From positions 1-51,480 of the forward strand of contig JAFZKQ010000037.1 of assembly GCA_017553575.1 (NCBI GenBank): a stretch of 51,480 nt of DNA, read 5' to 3'. The position numbers and the translations under genes were made by a program. This DNA comes from Paludibacteraceae bacterium. GTDB lineage: Bacteria > Bacteroidota > Bacteroidia > Bacteroidales > Paludibacteraceae. The notes under the pieces are model-generated. The model was not told where the DNA came from. It ran no database searches and saw nothing but the letters and a program-made list of their open reading frames with translations. This document shows, one piece after another, positions 33,391-43,728 of this stretch; the first letter of the stretch is position 1, and every line of letters begins with the position of its first letter.

Positions 33391-34938
33391 ATGGCAGACG
33401 CAGTGAAGGGGGGAACACGTACAAGGAAGAGTTCTCCCAAAAGTAATACACCGTTGTTGAATGAGTATGGTAAATTGCCGCCACAAGCCTTGGAGCTGGA
33501 GGAGGCAGTCTTGGGTGCGCTCATGTTGCAGAAGGACGCTTATAGTCAGGTTTGTGACTATTTGAAGCCCGACTGCTTCTATAAGGATGCGCATCGCTAT
33601 ATCTATACGGCCATCATGAATCTCGCCTCCAAACAGGACCCTGTGGATATGATGACCGTGACGGAGCAGTTGCGTCGGGAGGGAAAACTGGAAGAGGCTG
33701 GAGGCCCTTTCTATATCGCCCAACTGACATCCCGGGTGGTCTCCTCCGTCCATATCGAGTACCATGCCCGCATCTTGGCGCAGAAGTACCTCGCTCGTGA
33801 GTTGATTCGCTTTTCGACGGATATCCAGAACAAGGCGTTCGACGAGAAGACGGACGTGGACGATTTGATGCAGGAGGCGGAGGGCGCCCTGTTCGAGATT
33901 TCACAGCGTAACGTGAAGAAGGACTATACCCAGATCAACCCTGTCATTGATGAGGCGTTGCGCCAGATTGAGGTGGCCGCCAACCGTCCTGACGGTTTGA
34001 GTGGTGTCACCAGCGGTTTCCGTGAGTTGGATAAGATGACTTCCGGTTGGCAACGTTCCGACTTGATCATCATCGCGGCTCGTCCGGCCATGGGTAAGAC
34101 AGCCTTTGTGCTTTCCATGGCGAGGAATATGGCGGAGAACAACAGTCCGGTGGCTCTCTTCTCTTTGGAAATGTCCAACGTGCAGTTGGTGAACCGTCTG
34201 CTCGTGAACGTCTGTGAGATTCCTGGTGAGAAGATTAAGAACGGTAACTTGGACAAATACGAGTGGGAACAGCTGCACCATAGGGTGAGGAACCTCTTTG
34301 ACATGCCTATTTTCGTGGACGATACGCCGAGCCTCTCCATCTTCGAGTTGAACACGAAGGCGCGCCGTCTGGTGAAGGAGCATGGCGTGAGCTGTATCAT
34401 CATCGACTACCTTCAGTTGATGAATGCCAGCGGTATGAATTTCGGAAGCCGTGAGCAGGAGGTCAGTATGATTTCACGTTCGTTGAAGCAGTTGGCCAAG
34501 GAGTTGAACATTCCGATTATCGCCTTGTCCCAGTTGAACCGTGGTGTGGAGAGCCGAACGGGAGACGACAAGCGTCCGCAGTTGGCCGATTTGCGTGAGT
34601 CTGGAGCCATCGAGCAGGATGCCGATATGGTGCTCTTTATCCATCGTCCTGAATATTATAAGATTACGGAGGATAAGATGGGTAATTCGTTGATAGGTTT
34701 GGCGGAGATTATCATTGCGAAGCATCGTAACGGTGCGGTGGGCGATGTCCGTTTGCGTTTCAAGAGCGAGTTGGCCAAGTTCATGAATCTGGAGGATGGC
34801 TATGATTCGTCATTCTCGACGGAGGGTATCGTGCACGATTCGAAATTCAATTCGGAGAGCGATTTTGAAGCTGCCGCTCCATTGCCTGACCCAACTCAGA
34901 TGATGATGCCGCCAGCCGATAACAGTGTGCCATTTTGA
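33391..34938 (+). CDS. dnaB: Replicative DNA helicase DnaB
   Basis: 515 residues from the ATG at 33391 (an upstream in-frame TTG at 33382 adds three). The N-terminal domain (about 30-130: PPQALELEEAVLGALMLQKDAY) mediates hexamer and primase contacts. The RecA-like core has ARPAMGKTAFVLSMARN (Walker A, about 230), SLEMSN, CIIIDYLQLM (Walker B), DLRESGAIEQDADMVLFIHR (motif 4 and arginine-finger region). No intein is present. The C-terminal tail after about 475 is Asp/Pro/Ser-rich and looks disordered. It unwinds DNA at the replication fork. Single-gene unit with its promoter directly after the dnaJ terminator. Confidence 0.97.
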   Translation: MADAVKGGTRTRKSSPKSNTPLLNEYGKLPPQALELEEAVLGALMLQKDAYSQVCDYLKPDCFYKDAHRYIYTAIMNLASKQDPVDMMTVTEQLRREGKLEEAGGPFYIAQLTSRVVSSVHIEYHARILAQKYLARELIRFSTDIQNKAFDEKTDVDDLMQEAEGALFEISQRNVKKDYTQINPVIDEALRQIEVAANRPDGLSGVTSGFRELDKMTSGWQRSDLIIIAARPAMGKTAFVLSMARNMAENNSPVALFSLEMSNVQLVNRLLVNVCEIPGEKIKNGNLDKYEWEQLHHRVRNLFDMPIFVDDTPSLSIFELNTKARRLVKEHGVSCIIIDYLQLMNASGMNFGSREQEVSMISRSLKQLAKELNIPIIALSQLNRGVESRTGDDKRPQLADLRESGAIEQDADMVLFIHRPEYYKITEDKMGNSLIGLAEIIIAKHRNGAVGDVRLRFKSELAKFMNLEDGYDSSFSTEGIVHDSKFNSESDFEAAAPLPDPTQMMMPPADNSVPF

Positions 34939-34969
34939 AATACCTCGAAGAGGGTGTCTCTTCATTTAA

Positions 34970-35271
34970 ATAAAACCCGTAGAATCTTAAAATTTAATAG
35001 AACGCCGTTGGGGCTTTGTTCTGCGAGGCGCACCTTTCCCCATAGGCTGGAAGCCTTCCTATCATACATCTATTAGGGTTGGCTTCCAGCCACGTGGTCG
35101 CCTGTTATGACTACCTAGCACTCCGTACCCGTTTACTAACAGGGTTGGCTTCCAGCCAAAAGTGTGCAAGAATCTGATACCTAAATCTCTTTTGCCTCAT
35201 TTTCCCTCCTATAACACTGATTGGAAAGAACTTTCAATTATACAAGAAAAGTTAAATGAAAATTCCGTGTG
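34970..35271 (+). repeat. Dispersed intergenic repeat, copy B (longest)
   Basis: Matches copy A (3735-3896) from AAAACCCGTAGAATC to AAATGAAAATTCCGTGT but carries an extra ~110 bp in the middle. GGCTGGAAGCC (35045-35055) is perfectly inverted at 35081-35091 (GGCTTCCAGCC), and the second arm occurs again at 35147-35157 inside a repeated GGGTTGGCTTCCAGCCA, so two alternative hairpins can form. It fills most of the 456-nt gap between dnaB and the RDD gene. Confidence 0.8.
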
Positions 35272-35300
35272 AATGTCCTCCCAAAAAAGGAACGATTCTG

Positions 35301-35331
35301 TTTGTTATATTGTTAATTTAATTTATTTTTG
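35301..35331 (+). promoter_or_regulatory. Promoter of the RDD-TM2-DUF805 cassette
   Basis: TTTG (35301-35304), a 19-nt spacer and TATTTTTG (35324-35331): exact matches to both boxes, 63 nt before the RDD start. Confidence 0.78.
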
Positions 35332-35394
35332 TTTGTCAATTCAAGGTTGTGCCTTGTATAAGAAGATTAGGAATAGGAAGTTTGTGTTATACCT

Positions 35395-36096
35395 ATGGTA
35401 GACAAATTGAGTATATTATCAGGATTGTATGTCGATTTGGAATATGTCCCAGCCCCTGTGTTCAAACGGGTGCTAGCTACCTCCATTGATGGTTTCATAT
35501 ATTATATGGCGCTCATAATCTTGGCGTTTTCGGGATTTTTTGATTATGCTCTTGATCATACCCCTGTTCTGATATTGCTCTTTACGATTATGGGTTTATT
35601 CCCTTTCTTTTGCGAATACTTCTTTAACGGACAGACCATTGGAAAGATGCTCATGAAGATTGTCGTGGTGACGGACGAGGGGACACCACCTTCCTTTTTT
35701 CAGTGTGCCATCCGTTCTTTGTTGTATACGGTTGACTTTTGGCTGGTTGGAGTCATTCTGATTTCGAAAAAAGGGAAGCGGTTGGGCGATATGGCCTCGG
35801 GTTGTATGGTGGTCTTGAAGAAGAGTAGCCTGCAGGAGCGTGTTTCGCTGCAAGAGGAGTATGCGTATACCAATCCGGACTATAAGCTGAAGTTTGAAGA
35901 GGTGCAGGAGATGAGTGATGAGGATTTCGACCTCTTGACAAAGACTCTATTCGACATCAATTACCGAACTCAATCGGATGCAGTTTCTCGACGTATGCAG
36001 AAGCATCTCGGCATTGCCAAGGGTTCGATGGACGACCGTGGGTTCTTGATGCGTCTCCGTAACGACTACCTCTACTATCGACAGGCATTGGCGTAG
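35395..36096 (+). CDS. RDD-family membrane protein
   Basis: 233 residues. The RDD core spans about 20-145: FKRVLATSIDGFIYYMALIILAF carries the R and D of the first segment, FFNGQTIGKMLMKIVVV follows the second membrane helix, and SLLYTVDFWLVGVILI plus KRLGDMASGCMVV form the third segment and the conserved G-D. About three to four membrane helices are visible. The last ~85 residues are soluble and charged. RDD proteins are linked to transport or stress tolerance, but the function is unsettled. It heads a run of five small membrane-protein genes. Confidence 0.85.
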   Translation: MVDKLSILSGLYVDLEYVPAPVFKRVLATSIDGFIYYMALIILAFSGFFDYALDHTPVLILLFTIMGLFPFFCEYFFNGQTIGKMLMKIVVVTDEGTPPSFFQCAIRSLLYTVDFWLVGVILISKKGKRLGDMASGCMVVLKKSSLQERVSLQEEYAYTNPDYKLKFEEVQEMSDEDFDLLTKTLFDINYRTQSDAVSRRMQKHLGIAKGSMDDRGFLMRLRNDYLYYRQALA

Positions 36097-36149
36097 AAGA
36101 GGAAAAACTAGATGAAAATGAGTGTATTAACAATTTAATCTATAGGAAA

Positions 36150-36395
36150 ATGAAAAGTAAAATGACAGCTGTCATATTGACTCTCCTTTTGGGAGCTCTT
36201 GGCGCAGGTAATTTTTATTTGGGAAACACTAAATCAGGGGTGGCACAGCTGATCCTATTCATCTTAGGGTTCTTCACCATCTTTATCGCTTGGATTCCGC
36301 TTGGAATTTGGGTCTTGGTGGATCTTGTCAAGTTGGCAGTGACTCCTCCGTTGGTATTCGATCAAAAGTATAATAAAGATAAATCAGCAAATTAA
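36150..36395 (+). CDS. TM2-domain membrane protein
   Basis: 81 residues. Two membrane helices: AVILTLLLGALGAGNFYLG (about 7-25) and VAQLILFILGFFTIFIAWIPLGIWVLVDL (about 31-59), joined by the short GNTKSG turn. GALGAGNFYLG and the terminal WVLVDL match the TM2 family (usual G-x-x-G-x-H-x-F-Y-L-G; the histidine is absent here). Function unknown. It follows the RDD gene by 53 nt and precedes the DUF805 genes by 23 nt. Confidence 0.82.
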   Translation: MKSKMTAVILTLLLGALGAGNFYLGNTKSGVAQLILFILGFFTIFIAWIPLGIWVLVDLVKLAVTPPLVFDQKYNKDKSAN

Positions 36396-36418
36396 TTTTT
36401 AAATTTAAATTTTTTAAT

Positions 36419-36787
36419 ATGGAATGGTATGTTAAATGTTTGAAAAACTATGCGGTTTTTTTAGGTAGAGCGAGAAGAAAAGAGTTTTGGATGTTCGCTT
36501 TGTTTAATTGGATTATTTGTATGGCCTTGTCAATGATAGGCAGTCTCTTCGTAGACTCTATCGGTCTGGCTGGCCAAATACCTTATTACATTTATGCTTT
36601 CGCTGTATTGATTCCTAGTATTGCAGTTGCTGTACGTCGTCTTCATGATGTCAACAAGAGCGGATGGTGGTATTTTATCGTCTTGATTCCTCTTATTGGT
36701 GCTATTTGGTTGTTGGTGCTTTTCTGCACAGAGGGTGACAAGGGCGACAATAAGTACGGCCCAAATCCAAAGGCTTTGGAGGCATAA
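36419..36787 (+). CDS. DUF805 membrane protein, copy 1
   Basis: 122 residues. The family opening MEWYVKCLKNYAVFLGRARRKEFWMFALFN is followed by about four membrane segments, the motif RRLHDVNKSGWW (about 79-90), and the GDKGDNKYGPNPKA tail. DUF805 proteins are small inner-membrane proteins without a known activity. A strong terminator after this gene separates it from copies 2 and 3, unless read through. Confidence 0.88.
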   Translation: MEWYVKCLKNYAVFLGRARRKEFWMFALFNWIICMALSMIGSLFVDSIGLAGQIPYYIYAFAVLIPSIAVAVRRLHDVNKSGWWYFIVLIPLIGAIWLLVLFCTEGDKGDNKYGPNPKALEA

Positions 36788-36811
36788 TCCGAGATTAGTT
36801 TTTTATGTTAC

Positions 36812-36856
36812 AGTCCTTTGCTTGTTGGGTGTTCCAATGGGCAAAGGACTTTTTTC
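36812..36856 (+). terminator. Terminator after DUF805 copy 1
   Basis: AGTCCTTTGC (36812-36821) pairs with GCAAAGGACT (36841-36850), perfect over 10 bp, followed by a T run. Confidence 0.92.
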
Positions 36857-36935
36857 TCTTGTATTCAATGGGTAGGCGATCTCTGGGGAGAAGACGAGAT
36901 TATTTTATATCTCTAATAGCTTTAAATTGTGGGGG

Positions 36936-37322
36936 ATGGATTGGTATATTAAAGGTTTGAAAAACTATACGGAATTTGAAGGAAGGGCAAGAAGAAAAGA
37001 GTATTGGATGTTTATTTTGATTCATTCTATTGTTCTTTTGGCATTGACCTTCTTGTTCATCCTTTTGTTCGATACGATTCGTAGTATTGGTGTAGTAGCG
37101 ACCCTATTCCCGTATTTTATTTATGTTTTTGCCTCATTTGCAATTATTCCTACTATTTCAGTTACTATACGTCGTCTTCACGATGTCAATAAGAGTGGTT
37201 GGCATTTTTTTAACATTCTTAAACCCATCGTTGGTATAATTTGGCTGTTGGTGCTTCTCTTCAAAGCGGGTGACAAGGGCGACAATAAGTACGGTCCAGA
37301 TCCAAAGGCAATTGAGTTTTAA
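36936..37322 (+). CDS. DUF805 membrane protein, copy 2
   Basis: 128 residues from the ATG at 36936; an upstream in-frame TTG (36927) is less likely because MDWYIKGLKNY aligns with the starts of copies 1 and 3. RRKEYWMF, four hydrophobic segments, TIRRLHDVNKSGWHFF and GDKGDNKYGPDPKAIEF match copy 1 closely. The leader CTTTAAATT plus GTGGGGGATG resembles that of copy 3, showing the duplication included upstream DNA. Confidence 0.87.
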   Translation: MDWYIKGLKNYTEFEGRARRKEYWMFILIHSIVLLALTFLFILLFDTIRSIGVVATLFPYFIYVFASFAIIPTISVTIRRLHDVNKSGWHFFNILKPIVGIIWLLVLLFKAGDKGDNKYGPDPKAIEF

Positions 37323-37350
37323 TTTTATACTAATAACTTTAAATTTGGGA

Positions 37351-37842
37351 ATGAATTGGTATCTTAAATGTTTGAAAAACTATACGGTATTTGAAGGAAG
37401 GGCGCGACGTAAGGAGTTTTGGATGTTTCAACTCGTCAGTAGCATCATCTTTCTTGTCTTGTATTTTGCCGGATATGCCTTGCATAAAATTATAGGAATA
37501 GGAGTGGATTCGTTGATACCTTTCATTGTTTATGGACTCTATATTCTTCTCCCTACAATGGCAGTTACGGTGCGTCGTCTTCATGATATCGGTAAAAGTG
37601 GTCTCTATCTGCTTCTTTTTGTTGTTTTGATGGGTCTCTCACTTGAACTGTTGTTTGAGATTGAAATCAAATTTAGACATTGGAAGATGCCTGCGATTTT
37701 GAATGAGTATTATCCTGTCATTCTCGTCTTGGGAAACCTGATTCCGTGGGTGATCTTTTTAGGGATGTCGGCTCTTCTCTGCAAGGATAGCTGTCCGGAA
37801 GAGAATAAGTATGGTCCAAATCCTAAGAAAGTTGAAGCGTAG
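37351..37842 (+). CDS. DUF805 membrane protein, copy 3 (longer)
   Basis: 163 residues from the ATG at 37351, chosen because MNWYLKCLKNYTVFEGRARRKEFWMF aligns with the other two copies. It has TVRRLHDIGKSGLYLLLF and ends EENKYGPNPKKVEA. Between the R-R-L-H-D motif and the tail it carries about 35 extra residues, partly charged (FEIEIKFRHWKMP), not found in copies 1 and 2. A TAAATTTG box (37340-37347) ends only 3 nt before the start; it is more likely part of the duplicated leader than a working promoter. Confidence 0.87.
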   Translation: MNWYLKCLKNYTVFEGRARRKEFWMFQLVSSIIFLVLYFAGYALHKIIGIGVDSLIPFIVYGLYILLPTMAVTVRRLHDIGKSGLYLLLFVVLMGLSLELLFEIEIKFRHWKMPAILNEYYPVILVLGNLIPWVIFLGMSALLCKDSCPEENKYGPNPKKVEA

Positions 37843-39796
<1,954 letters not shown>

Positions 39797-39932
39797 TTTT
39801 CAAGCAATGGGGCGACTGCATAGGTGGATTTGATTCGCCGTCTTGGAAGAGAAACAAGATAGAAACAAATAGGGTAGGAATGCGGAGCGGTTCAGTTCTT
39901 TCTGGACCATCCGTAGCCCCATATTGAAGATT

Positions 39933-40499
39933 ATGGATCGATTGAAGTTTTATTTATTGTTCTTGTTGTCTGCGTTTTCGTTGGGTGTCAACGCGCAGAC
40001 CGATTTTTTCGGAATCCCTAAGATGGAGATCGGCGGGGAGGAGTATTCGCTTGTCTGGTCAGCCAAGATCAAGTTCCGTTATGTGGAGGACTTCTTGCCG
40101 AAGAAGGTCTCCAATACCCATTTCACCTCGAAGGTAAGTATCGATTTCTACGATGCGGATGTCGATGTGGAGAAGGTGGCGAACTTCAAGATGGCCGAGT
40201 TGGAAGCCAGCAAGACCGAAAATTTGTTGACCAACTTGTCCCATAGCGTAGCTGCAAACGGAGATTTCTTGATCGAGTATGTGGCTTTCGTGCAGGGTGG
40301 CGAGAAGATGCAGGTGGCAGAGTGGAACCTTTGTCGTCTGGTTGCCAATTCAAGGGGCGTAGTCCTTCTGCAGATGAAGCGTAGGGAGTATGACGTCAAG
40401 TTGGACAAGTACTTGTCACGCGTGGAGAAGAAGAAAGATGCGTGGGTGAAAGAGGTACTTTCCTACAAGATTCCAGACATTGTCGTAAAGAATCAGTAA
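39933..40499 (+). CDS. Exported protein of unknown function
   Basis: 188 residues from the ATG at 39933 (MDRLKFYLLFLLSAFSLGVNAQ), a signal peptide ending in the Bacteroidota-typical NAQ; an earlier TTG at 39924 is less plausible. The mature part is mixed alpha/beta without recognisable motifs (VWSAKIKFRYVEDFLPKKV, FLIEYVAFVQGGEKM, VVLLQMKRREYDVKLDKYLSRVEKKKD). It is presumably periplasmic. 137 nt separate it from pyrG and 80 nt from ffh. A weak hairpin follows it: TGAGTTC/GAACTCA, 40507-40539, with no T run. Confidence 0.7.
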   Translation: MDRLKFYLLFLLSAFSLGVNAQTDFFGIPKMEIGGEEYSLVWSAKIKFRYVEDFLPKKVSNTHFTSKVSIDFYDADVDVEKVANFKMAELEASKTENLLTNLSHSVAANGDFLIEYVAFVQGGEKMQVAEWNLCRLVANSRGVVLLQMKRREYDVKLDKYLSRVEKKKDAWVKEVLSYKIPDIVVKNQ

Positions 40500-40579
40500 A
40501 TAAAGGTGAGTTCAGGAAGTTCCGTGGGAATTGAACTCATTTAGTTGAGACTCAGGAATATAATGCAATACAAAATAAT

Positions 40580-41899
40580 ATGTTTGATAATTTAGGAGAA
40601 AGATTAGAGAGGTCATTTAAGATATTGAAAGGTGAGGGTAAAATCACCGAGATTAATGTGGCCGAGACCCTTAAAGATGTGCGTAAGGCATTGTTGGATG
40701 CCGATGTTAACTATAAGATAGCGAAGTCGTTCACCGAGTCAGTGAAGGAGAAGGCATTGGGACAAAATGTCTTGACGGCGGTGAAGCCGAGCCAATTGAT
40801 GGTGAAGATTGTCCATGACGAATTGACCCAATTGATGGGTGGTTCCAGCGTGGATATTAACATCAAAGGTGCGCCAGCTGTCATCTTGATGTCAGGTTTG
40901 CAGGGTTCTGGTAAAACAACTTTCTCTGGTAAGTTGGCGCTGATGCTTAAGACGAAGAAGAATAAGCATCCGTTGCTGGCTGCGTGTGACGTTTACCGTC
41001 CTGCCGCAATTGAACAGTTGAAGGTATTGGGTACACAGATTGATGTGCCTGTCTATACGGAGGAGGATAACAAAAATCCCGTTGAAATCGCACAAAATGC
41101 TATCAAGGAGGCCAAGGCCAAGGGTAATGATATCGTCATTATAGATACCGCCGGTCGTTTGGCTGTGGATGAGCAGATGATGCAAGAGATTGCAGCCATC
41201 AAGAATGCCATCCAACCTCAAGAGACTTTGTTCGTGGTCGATTCCATGACAGGTCAGGATGCGGTGAATACGGCAAAAGAGTTCAACGACCGTTTGAACT
41301 TCGACGGAGTTGTCCTAACCAAGTTGGATGGTGACACGCGTGGTGGTGCGGCGCTTTCTATTCGTTCGGTAGTCGAGAAGCCTATCAAGTTTGTCGGTAC
41401 GGGCGAAAAGATGGAGGCGATTGATGTTTTCCACCCTGAGCGTATGGCCGACCGTATCTTGGGAATGGGAGATATCGTCTCTTTGGTTGAGCGTGCGCAA
41501 GAGCAGTTCAACGAGGATGAGGCGAAGCGTCTGCAGAAGAAAATCGCTAAGAATCAGTTCGATTTCAACGATTTCTTGGGTCAGATTCAACAGATCAAGA
41601 AGATGGGTAACTTGAAGGATTTGGCTTCCATGATTCCGGGTGTCGGTAAGGCATTGAAGGATGTGGAGATTGACGACAACGCTTTCAAGGGCATCGAGGC
41701 GATTATCTATTCCATGACGCCAGAGGAGCGTTCCAATCCTGTCATCTTGAACGGTACACGTCGTAACCGTATCGCAAAGGGTAGTGGAACGACCATCCAA
41801 GAGGTGAACCGCTTGTTGAAGCAGTTTGAGGATACCCGTAAGATGATGCGTATGGTGACGCAAAATCAAGGTAAGTTCAAGCTTGGATTTAGAAAATAA
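40580..41899 (+). CDS. ffh: Signal recognition particle protein Ffh
   Basis: 439 residues: N domain (1-90), GTPase G domain with GLQGSGKTTFSGKLA (about 110-124), DTAGRLAVDEQMM, TKLDGDTRGGAALS and FVGTGEKMEAIDVFHPERMADRILGMGD, then the methionine-rich M domain (about 305-439; IQQIKKMGNLKDLASMIPG, RNRIAKGSGTT) that binds SRP RNA and signal sequences. It targets nascent membrane proteins to FtsY. No SRP RNA gene was recognised nearby. folD follows after 61 nt. Confidence 0.97.
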   Translation: MFDNLGERLERSFKILKGEGKITEINVAETLKDVRKALLDADVNYKIAKSFTESVKEKALGQNVLTAVKPSQLMVKIVHDELTQLMGGSSVDINIKGAPAVILMSGLQGSGKTTFSGKLALMLKTKKNKHPLLAACDVYRPAAIEQLKVLGTQIDVPVYTEEDNKNPVEIAQNAIKEAKAKGNDIVIIDTAGRLAVDEQMMQEIAAIKNAIQPQETLFVVDSMTGQDAVNTAKEFNDRLNFDGVVLTKLDGDTRGGAALSIRSVVEKPIKFVGTGEKMEAIDVFHPERMADRILGMGDIVSLVERAQEQFNEDEAKRLQKKIAKNQFDFNDFLGQIQQIKKMGNLKDLASMIPGVGKALKDVEIDDNAFKGIEAIIYSMTPEERSNPVILNGTRRNRIAKGSGTTIQEVNRLLKQFEDTRKMMRMVTQNQGKFKLGFRK

Positions 41900-41960
41900 G
41901 CAGGATTCTCTTGTCTTAAATTTTTATTAAACGGTGAAATAACTCCATAATATTTAATAT

Positions 41961-42842
41961 ATGCAGTTGATAGACGGAAAGGCGGTTGCCGATCAGATTA
42001 AACAGGAGATTGCTGCCGAGGTAGCCCAAATCAAGGCGAATGGTGGTAAGACTCCGCATTTGGCTGTCATTATTGTCGGCCATGATGGTGGTAGCGAAAC
42101 GTATGTGGCCCACAAGGTGAAGTCTTGCGAGCAGGTAGGTTTCAAGTCTACGAAGTTGGCTTTTGAGGCCTCAATCACGGAAGAAGAGTTGTTGGGGCAA
42201 ATCAAGCTCCTCAATGAGGATCCCGATGTGGACGGCTTCATCGTACAATTGCCTTTGCCTAAACATATTTCGGAGCAGAAGGTGATCGAGGCGATTGATT
42301 ATCGGAAGGATGTGGATGGATTCCATCCGATCAATGTGGGACGTATGTCCATTGGTTTGCCTTCCTTCGTTTCGGCTACTCCTGCCGGTATCTTGGAATT
42401 GTTGAAGCGTTATGACATAAAGACATCCGGTAAGCATTGTGTGGTTATCGGACGAAGCAACATTGTCGGTAAGCCAGTTTCCATGTTGATGATGCAGAAG
42501 GCTTGCCCAGGCGATGCAACCGTAACGGTTTGTCATAGCCGCACGAAGAATTTGAAGGAGTTGTGCCTACAGGCGGACATCATCATCGCTGCTTTGGGCT
42601 CACCTAAGTTCTTGAAGGCAGACATGGTGAAAGAGGGTGCTGTCGTTATCGATGTCGGTACGACTCGTGTGCCATCTCCGTTGACGAAGACTGGTTTCAA
42701 GCTTACGGGCGATGTCGATTTCGAGAATGTCGCTCCTAAGTGTAGTTATATCACCCCAGTCCCTGGTGGTGTGGGACCTATGACAATCTGTTCTTTGTTG
42801 CGTAATACGCTTTTGGCAGGAAAGAAGGCTATTTATAAGTGA
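41961..42842 (+). CDS. folD: Bifunctional methylenetetrahydrofolate dehydrogenase/cyclohydrolase
   Basis: 293 residues, normal length. [15 protein letters not shown] (about 50-64) includes the catalytic Y-x-x-x-K (family SxxYxxxK), [12 protein letters not shown] (about 91-102) and [18 protein letters not shown] (about 160-177) the NADP-binding loop, and [19 protein letters not shown] (about 262-280) the C-terminal signature. It interconverts 5,10-methylene-, 5,10-methenyl- and 10-formyl-THF. Terminated by a strong hairpin; probably co-transcribed with ffh, an arrangement common in Bacteroidales. Confidence 0.97.
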   Translation: MQLIDGKAVADQIKQEIAAEVAQIKANGGKTPHLAVIIVGHDGGSETYVAHKVKSCEQVGFKSTKLAFEASITEEELLGQIKLLNEDPDVDGFIVQLPLPKHISEQKVIEAIDYRKDVDGFHPINVGRMSIGLPSFVSATPAGILELLKRYDIKTSGKHCVVIGRSNIVGKPVSMLMMQKACPGDATVTVCHSRTKNLKELCLQADIIIAALGSPKFLKADMVKEGAVVIDVGTTRVPSPLTKTGFKLTGDVDFENVAPKCSYITPVPGGVGPMTICSLLRNTLLAGKKAIYK

Positions 42843-42854
42843 TAGAAATAGGAG

Positions 42855-42890
42855 GGAGGATTGTCGCTTAAGGGGCAATCCTCCTTTTTT
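42855..42890 (+). terminator. Terminator of ffh-folD
   Basis: GGAGGATTG (42855-42863) pairs perfectly with CAATCCTCC (42876-42884) and is followed by TTTTTT. Confidence 0.92.
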
Positions 42891-42954
42891 CGTATATAGA
42901 TGGTTTCCCGAAAAAATTGCCGAATCCATCGAACTTTTTTGATTCTAGAGGTTT

Positions 42955-43665
42955 ATGTTGTTTTATACGCCAGATATTGCGCAGACTCCGTTTCTTCCGG
43001 AGGAGGAGTCCAACCATGCCATCAAAGTGCTTCGCTTGCAAGCCGGAGATCGTGTGGAGTTGATTGATGGACGAGGTGGCTATTTTGAGGCGGAGATCAC
43101 GGTTCCCCACCATAAACGTTGTGAGGTGCGGATCTTGAGCAGCGTGTCAGAGTATCGGAAACGTCCGTTCCGTGTCCATATCGCCATCGCTCCTACGAAA
43201 AACATGGACAGGATGGAATGGTTTGCGGAGAAGGCAACCGAGATTGGTGTCGATGAAATCACGCCGATCATCTGCCGTTTTTCGGAGCGGAAGGTCATAA
43301 AGTGCGATCGATTGGAGAAAATTTTGGTCTCAGCCATGAAACAGTCGAAGAAGGCCTATCTGCCGAAATTGAACGAACAATGCGATTTCTCCGAGTTTAT
43401 CCGTCGCCAAGATCTCGGGCAACGTTTCATCGCCCATTGCTACGAGCAGGACAAGAAATCCTTGTCTGGACTTTATCAGCCGGGGCAGGATGCCACGATC
43501 ATGATTGGGCCGGAGGGCGATTTCAGCGAGGCGGAAGTGGAGACGGCCTTGAAGACGGGTTTCCTCCCTGTCTCGTTGGGTAACAGTCGGTTGCGTACGG
43601 AGACGGCTGGAGTTGTAGCTTGCCACACGATGGATCTTCTGTCGGAGATGGCGGGTATTGAATAG
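42955..43665 (+). CDS. rsmE: 16S rRNA (uracil1498-N3)-methyltransferase
   Basis: 236 residues. The N-terminal PUA-like domain (1-70: HAIKVLRLQAGDRVELIDGRGG) precedes a SPOUT domain with IAPTKNMDRMEWFAEKATEIGVDEI (about 78-102), the knot loops IGPEGDFSEAEV (about 183-194) and SLGNSRLRTETAGVVA (about 206-221) that hold SAM. It methylates U1498 in the 30S decoding region. 113 nt after folD, beyond its terminator. Confidence 0.94.
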   Translation: MLFYTPDIAQTPFLPEEESNHAIKVLRLQAGDRVELIDGRGGYFEAEITVPHHKRCEVRILSSVSEYRKRPFRVHIAIAPTKNMDRMEWFAEKATEIGVDEITPIICRFSERKVIKCDRLEKILVSAMKQSKKAYLPKLNEQCDFSEFIRRQDLGQRFIAHCYEQDKKSLSGLYQPGQDATIMIGPEGDFSEAEVETALKTGFLPVSLGNSRLRTETAGVVACHTMDLLSEMAGIE

Positions 43666-43728
43666 AGTGTTAATTATCCCAATAAATAACCCAAGGTGAG
43701 TTTCTGATTCACCGTAAAACAGAATCTT

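Noticed and set aside
40507-40539. Strong terminator after the exported protein upstream of ffh
   Set aside because: A 7-bp inverted repeat is there, but no T tract follows, so it is mentioned only within the gene entry.
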